From assembly GCA_965651365.1 (NCBI GenBank), contig CBFGSA010000136.1:1-6965 (forward strand): DNA of 6,965 nucleotides, written 5' to 3'. This DNA is from DASSBG01 sp965651365. GTDB taxonomy: Bacteria; Pseudomonadota; Gammaproteobacteria; Xanthomonadales; Rhodanobacteraceae. Position numbers and translations under genes: made by a program. The notes under the pieces are model-generated. The model saw only the letters and a program-made list of their open reading frames with translations, did not search any database and had not been told where the DNA came from. Positions 5,387-6,965 of this stretch are shown here, piece after piece; position 1 is the first letter of the stretch; each line of letters starts with the position of its first letter.

Positions 5387-6540
5387 GTGTCACGGCTCAC
5401 CGATCTGATTGCGCAGGCCAAGGCGAAGGATCCGCAAATGGGTGCGGATCTGGAGCGGGAGTTCAGGGCGCTTTCTTCGCGACTCCCCTTCGGTCTCAAC
5501 TTCGAGCGGCATCGTCCGGAAGCGGTGGAGCTGCCGCAACGGCCGGTACGCAAGCGCGACCAGGTACGCGTGTTGCCCGCGCGTGGTTCCAGCCAGAAAG
5601 GCGATCCGAGACTGCGGCGAGCCACGCGCATCTGCAAGTCCGACAAACACAAAGCTGCCGAACTGGAATTGCTTGACGCGGAAGAGCCGGAGACCTGCAC
5701 CGCGCCACTGGACGACCTGGTGGTGGTGGCCGAATTTCGTGGCACCATCTATCCGGGCCTCGTGAGTACGGGCAAGGTGGAGCGCGGTGGCGACAAGCCC
5801 AGCCCTGTCACACCGCCGTCAATGGCGAGAACTACCATGCGCTGAAGGCGCACACCTTCACTCATCGCGGCAAGGTGGACGCCATCTACATTAACCCGCC
5901 CTACAACACGGGTGCAAAGGACTGGAAGTACAACAACGACTATGTCGAAGGCGACGACTTGTATCGTCACAGCAAGTGGCTGGCGATGATAAAGCGGCGC
6001 TTGCTAGTCGCGAAGGAGCTACTGAATTCGGCGGATTCGGTTCTGATCGTCACCATTGACGGGAAGGAATACTTGCGGCTTGGACTGCTCCTGGATCAAT
6101 TATTTCCAGATGCAACTCGACAGATGGTGATGATGGTGATCCAAGTGGCAGGTAGTAGACGAGAGAGTGAGCTTGGTCGCGTTGAGGAATTTGCGTTCTT
6201 CTTGTCATTTGGGACATTTACGCCTCACCAGTCCAGTGACGACCTGCTGAACGAAGCACCATCGACCAAACCGGAAAAGGTGCGTTGGGAATCGCTGTTG
6301 CGCAGCGGAACTGATGGCGAGCGTCGAAATTCGCCAAAATTGTTTTATCCAGTTTACGTGGCGAGTAGATCGCGCAAAGTTGTTGGATGCGGAGACAGCT
6401 TGCCGCTATCTGCGAGTCGCGATGACTGGGGCATACCCAGAGGGTCCACGGCAGTCTGGCCGTTGAAGAAGAATGGATCTGAAGGGCGCTGGCGCTGCGG
6501 CTTCCCGTCCGGTGATACTCCGCCGGCACATTTTGCGTAG
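5387..6540 (+). pseudogene. Broken site-specific adenine DNA methyltransferase (type III Mod-like, beta-class)
   Basis: The gene starts at GTG 5387 with AGGAG (5377-5381) five bases upstream. The first frame (MSRLTDLIAQAKAKDPQMGA to GGDKP, 138 codons) is the usual N-terminus of this methyltransferase family. It then goes out of frame and stops at 5843-5845. The correct continuation lies in another frame from 5806: CHTAVNGENYHAL, then the catalytic motif IV in DAIYINPPYNTG (NPPY, corrected residues 168-171) and RHSKWLAMIKRRLLVAKELL. Removing five bases (5801-5805) restores one reading frame through to about 6500. After EGRWRCG the similarity ends and a stop follows at 6540. The SAM-binding FxGxG motif, which comes after NPPY in beta-class enzymes, is missing, as are any restriction and helicase genes. 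The product should be inactive. The remaining frame has no further stops, so decay looks recent. Confidence 0.85.
5796..5805 (+). repeat. Tandem AGCCC duplication that frameshifts the methyltransferase gene
   Basis: AGCCC occurs twice in direct succession (5796-5800 and 5801-5805). With one copy the reading would be GAC AAG CCC TGT CAC ACC, continuing exactly into the conserved NGENYHALK stretch. With two copies the frame is lost. It is thus the precise lesion separating the two halves of the gene. Confidence 0.85.
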
Positions 6541-6594
6541 ATGGCATTGAGGCAGTAGTGTCGCTGCCCCTTCCCGCTGCGAGTGAGAAATGTC
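6541..6594. other. Short spacer after the methyltransferase remnant
   Basis: The spacer holds only a weak stem, GGCAG (6551-6555) with CTGCC (6564-6568), without a T-tract, so it is not a convincing terminator. The transition from methyltransferase-like to unrelated sequence lies just upstream, near 6500-6540, and marks the right edge of the remnant. Confidence 0.35.
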
Positions 6595-6965
6595 ATGCAA
6601 CCCTCTATGGCAAAAAGAGTATTTCGTGGACCTTCCCGCTTGGGGTGGATCGCGGTCTGGGCCATCGCTGCCGTGCTTGCTGCCGGGCCGCTGGCGGCCC
6701 AGGACTGGCAGCAACTCGAGCGCATTGACGTGCGCCCGGATGGGCAGCCTTCGCTGGATGCGGTTTCCGTGTCGGCGGTGTCAATCAGTGATGACGGCCG
6801 CTGGGTCGTGTTTGCTTCCGACCAGAGCGATCTGGTGGCCGGTGACAGCAACGGCGTCAAGGACGTGTTCGTGCGCGACCGCAAGACCCACACGACGCGC
6901 CGACTCAGCCTGCGTCCGGATGGCAGCCAGGCCAGCGGCAGCAGTTATCTGCCGCACGCCAGCAG
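6595..6965 (+). CDS. Exported PD40/TolB-like beta-propeller protein, 5' part
   Basis: The frame is open from ATG 6595 to the window end (123 codons), so the gene is cut by the edge. Residues 1-35 form a Sec-type signal: basic start (Lys7, Arg8, Arg11, Arg15), hydrophobic core WIAVWAIAAVLAAGPLAA, with cleavage likely before Gln36. The mature part contains a clear PD40 blade, SISDDGRWVVFASDQSDLV, followed by GVKDVFVRDRKTHTTRRLS. A second blade seems to begin at RPDGSQASGSS. Such blades occur in secreted TolB-like repeat proteins that often carry further adhesion or Calx-beta domains. The function here cannot be stated. A second in-frame ATG at 6607 is possible. GAGTGAGAA before 6595 is a weak ribosome site. 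Confidence 0.8.
   Translation, partial: MQPSMAKRVFRGPSRLGWIAVWAIAAVLAAGPLAAQDWQQLERIDVRPDGQPSLDAVSVSAVSISDDGRWVVFASDQSDLVAGDSNGVKDVFVRDRKTHTTRRLSLRPDGSQASGSSYLPHAS

Noticed and set aside
5218..5748. A 176-residue minus-strand frame across the HEPN/methyltransferase junction
   Set aside because: It is Ser/Arg-rich shadow sequence crossing two recognisable plus-strand genes.
5387..6540. Programmed frameshift or split-gene methyltransferase instead of a pseudogene
   Set aside because: The break is a simple 5-base duplication with no slippery site, and the SAM-binding motif is missing, so a functional product is unlikely.
6354..6893. A 179-residue minus-strand frame near the right end
   Set aside because: It spans the methyltransferase tail, the spacer and the signal-peptide gene, has no motif, and is antisense to a clear PD40 blade.

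Overview
The window is GC-rich DNA with gammaproteobacterial-looking genes. The best taxonomic hint is the first gene, a nucleotide pyrophosphatase/phosphodiesterase lipoprotein. Its metal and nucleophile residues fall at nearly the same numbers as I recall for the Xanthomonas axonopodis NPP enzyme. A Xanthomonadaceae/Rhodanobacteraceae-type chromosome is therefore likely, but this is inference.

Layout. Positions 1-136 hold a long imperfect inverted repeat and no convincing gene. A minus-strand NPP lipoprotein gene (152-1450) diverges from a plus-strand urocanate hydratase gene, hutU (1568-3238), across a 117-base gap. That gap holds a TATAAT box and a small hairpin. These two are ordinary, intact metabolic genes. 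No other hut gene lies in the window.

From about 3240 to 6540 the window is an accessory island made of small toxin-antitoxin (TA) modules and remnants. It starts with a BrnT-type RNase toxin and a ribbon-helix-helix antitoxin (3310-3877), preceded by a perfect 19-base palindrome. Next is a frameshifted 3' remnant that looks like the end of a HipA kinase gene (3903-4173). Then comes a two-gene MNT/HEPN-type module (4229-5309): a winged-helix protein fused to a nucleotidyltransferase, overlapping a HEPN-like partner. This pair appears to be driven by a leaderless promoter whose operator palindrome contains the start codon. The island ends with a broken adenine-specific DNA methyltransferase gene (5387-6540), put out of frame by a 5-base tandem duplication and missing its 3' part.

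The window closes with the 5' part of an exported PD40/TolB-like beta-propeller protein (6595 onward), which runs off the end.

Reading: two or three TA modules and a dead restriction-modification-type methyltransferase have accumulated between housekeeping genes, and about half of the cargo has decayed. The most interesting part is the HTH-nucleotidyltransferase/HEPN pair. The HEPN protein has Tyr where the RX4-6H RNase motif needs His, and the fused regulator appears to control its own leaderless promoter.
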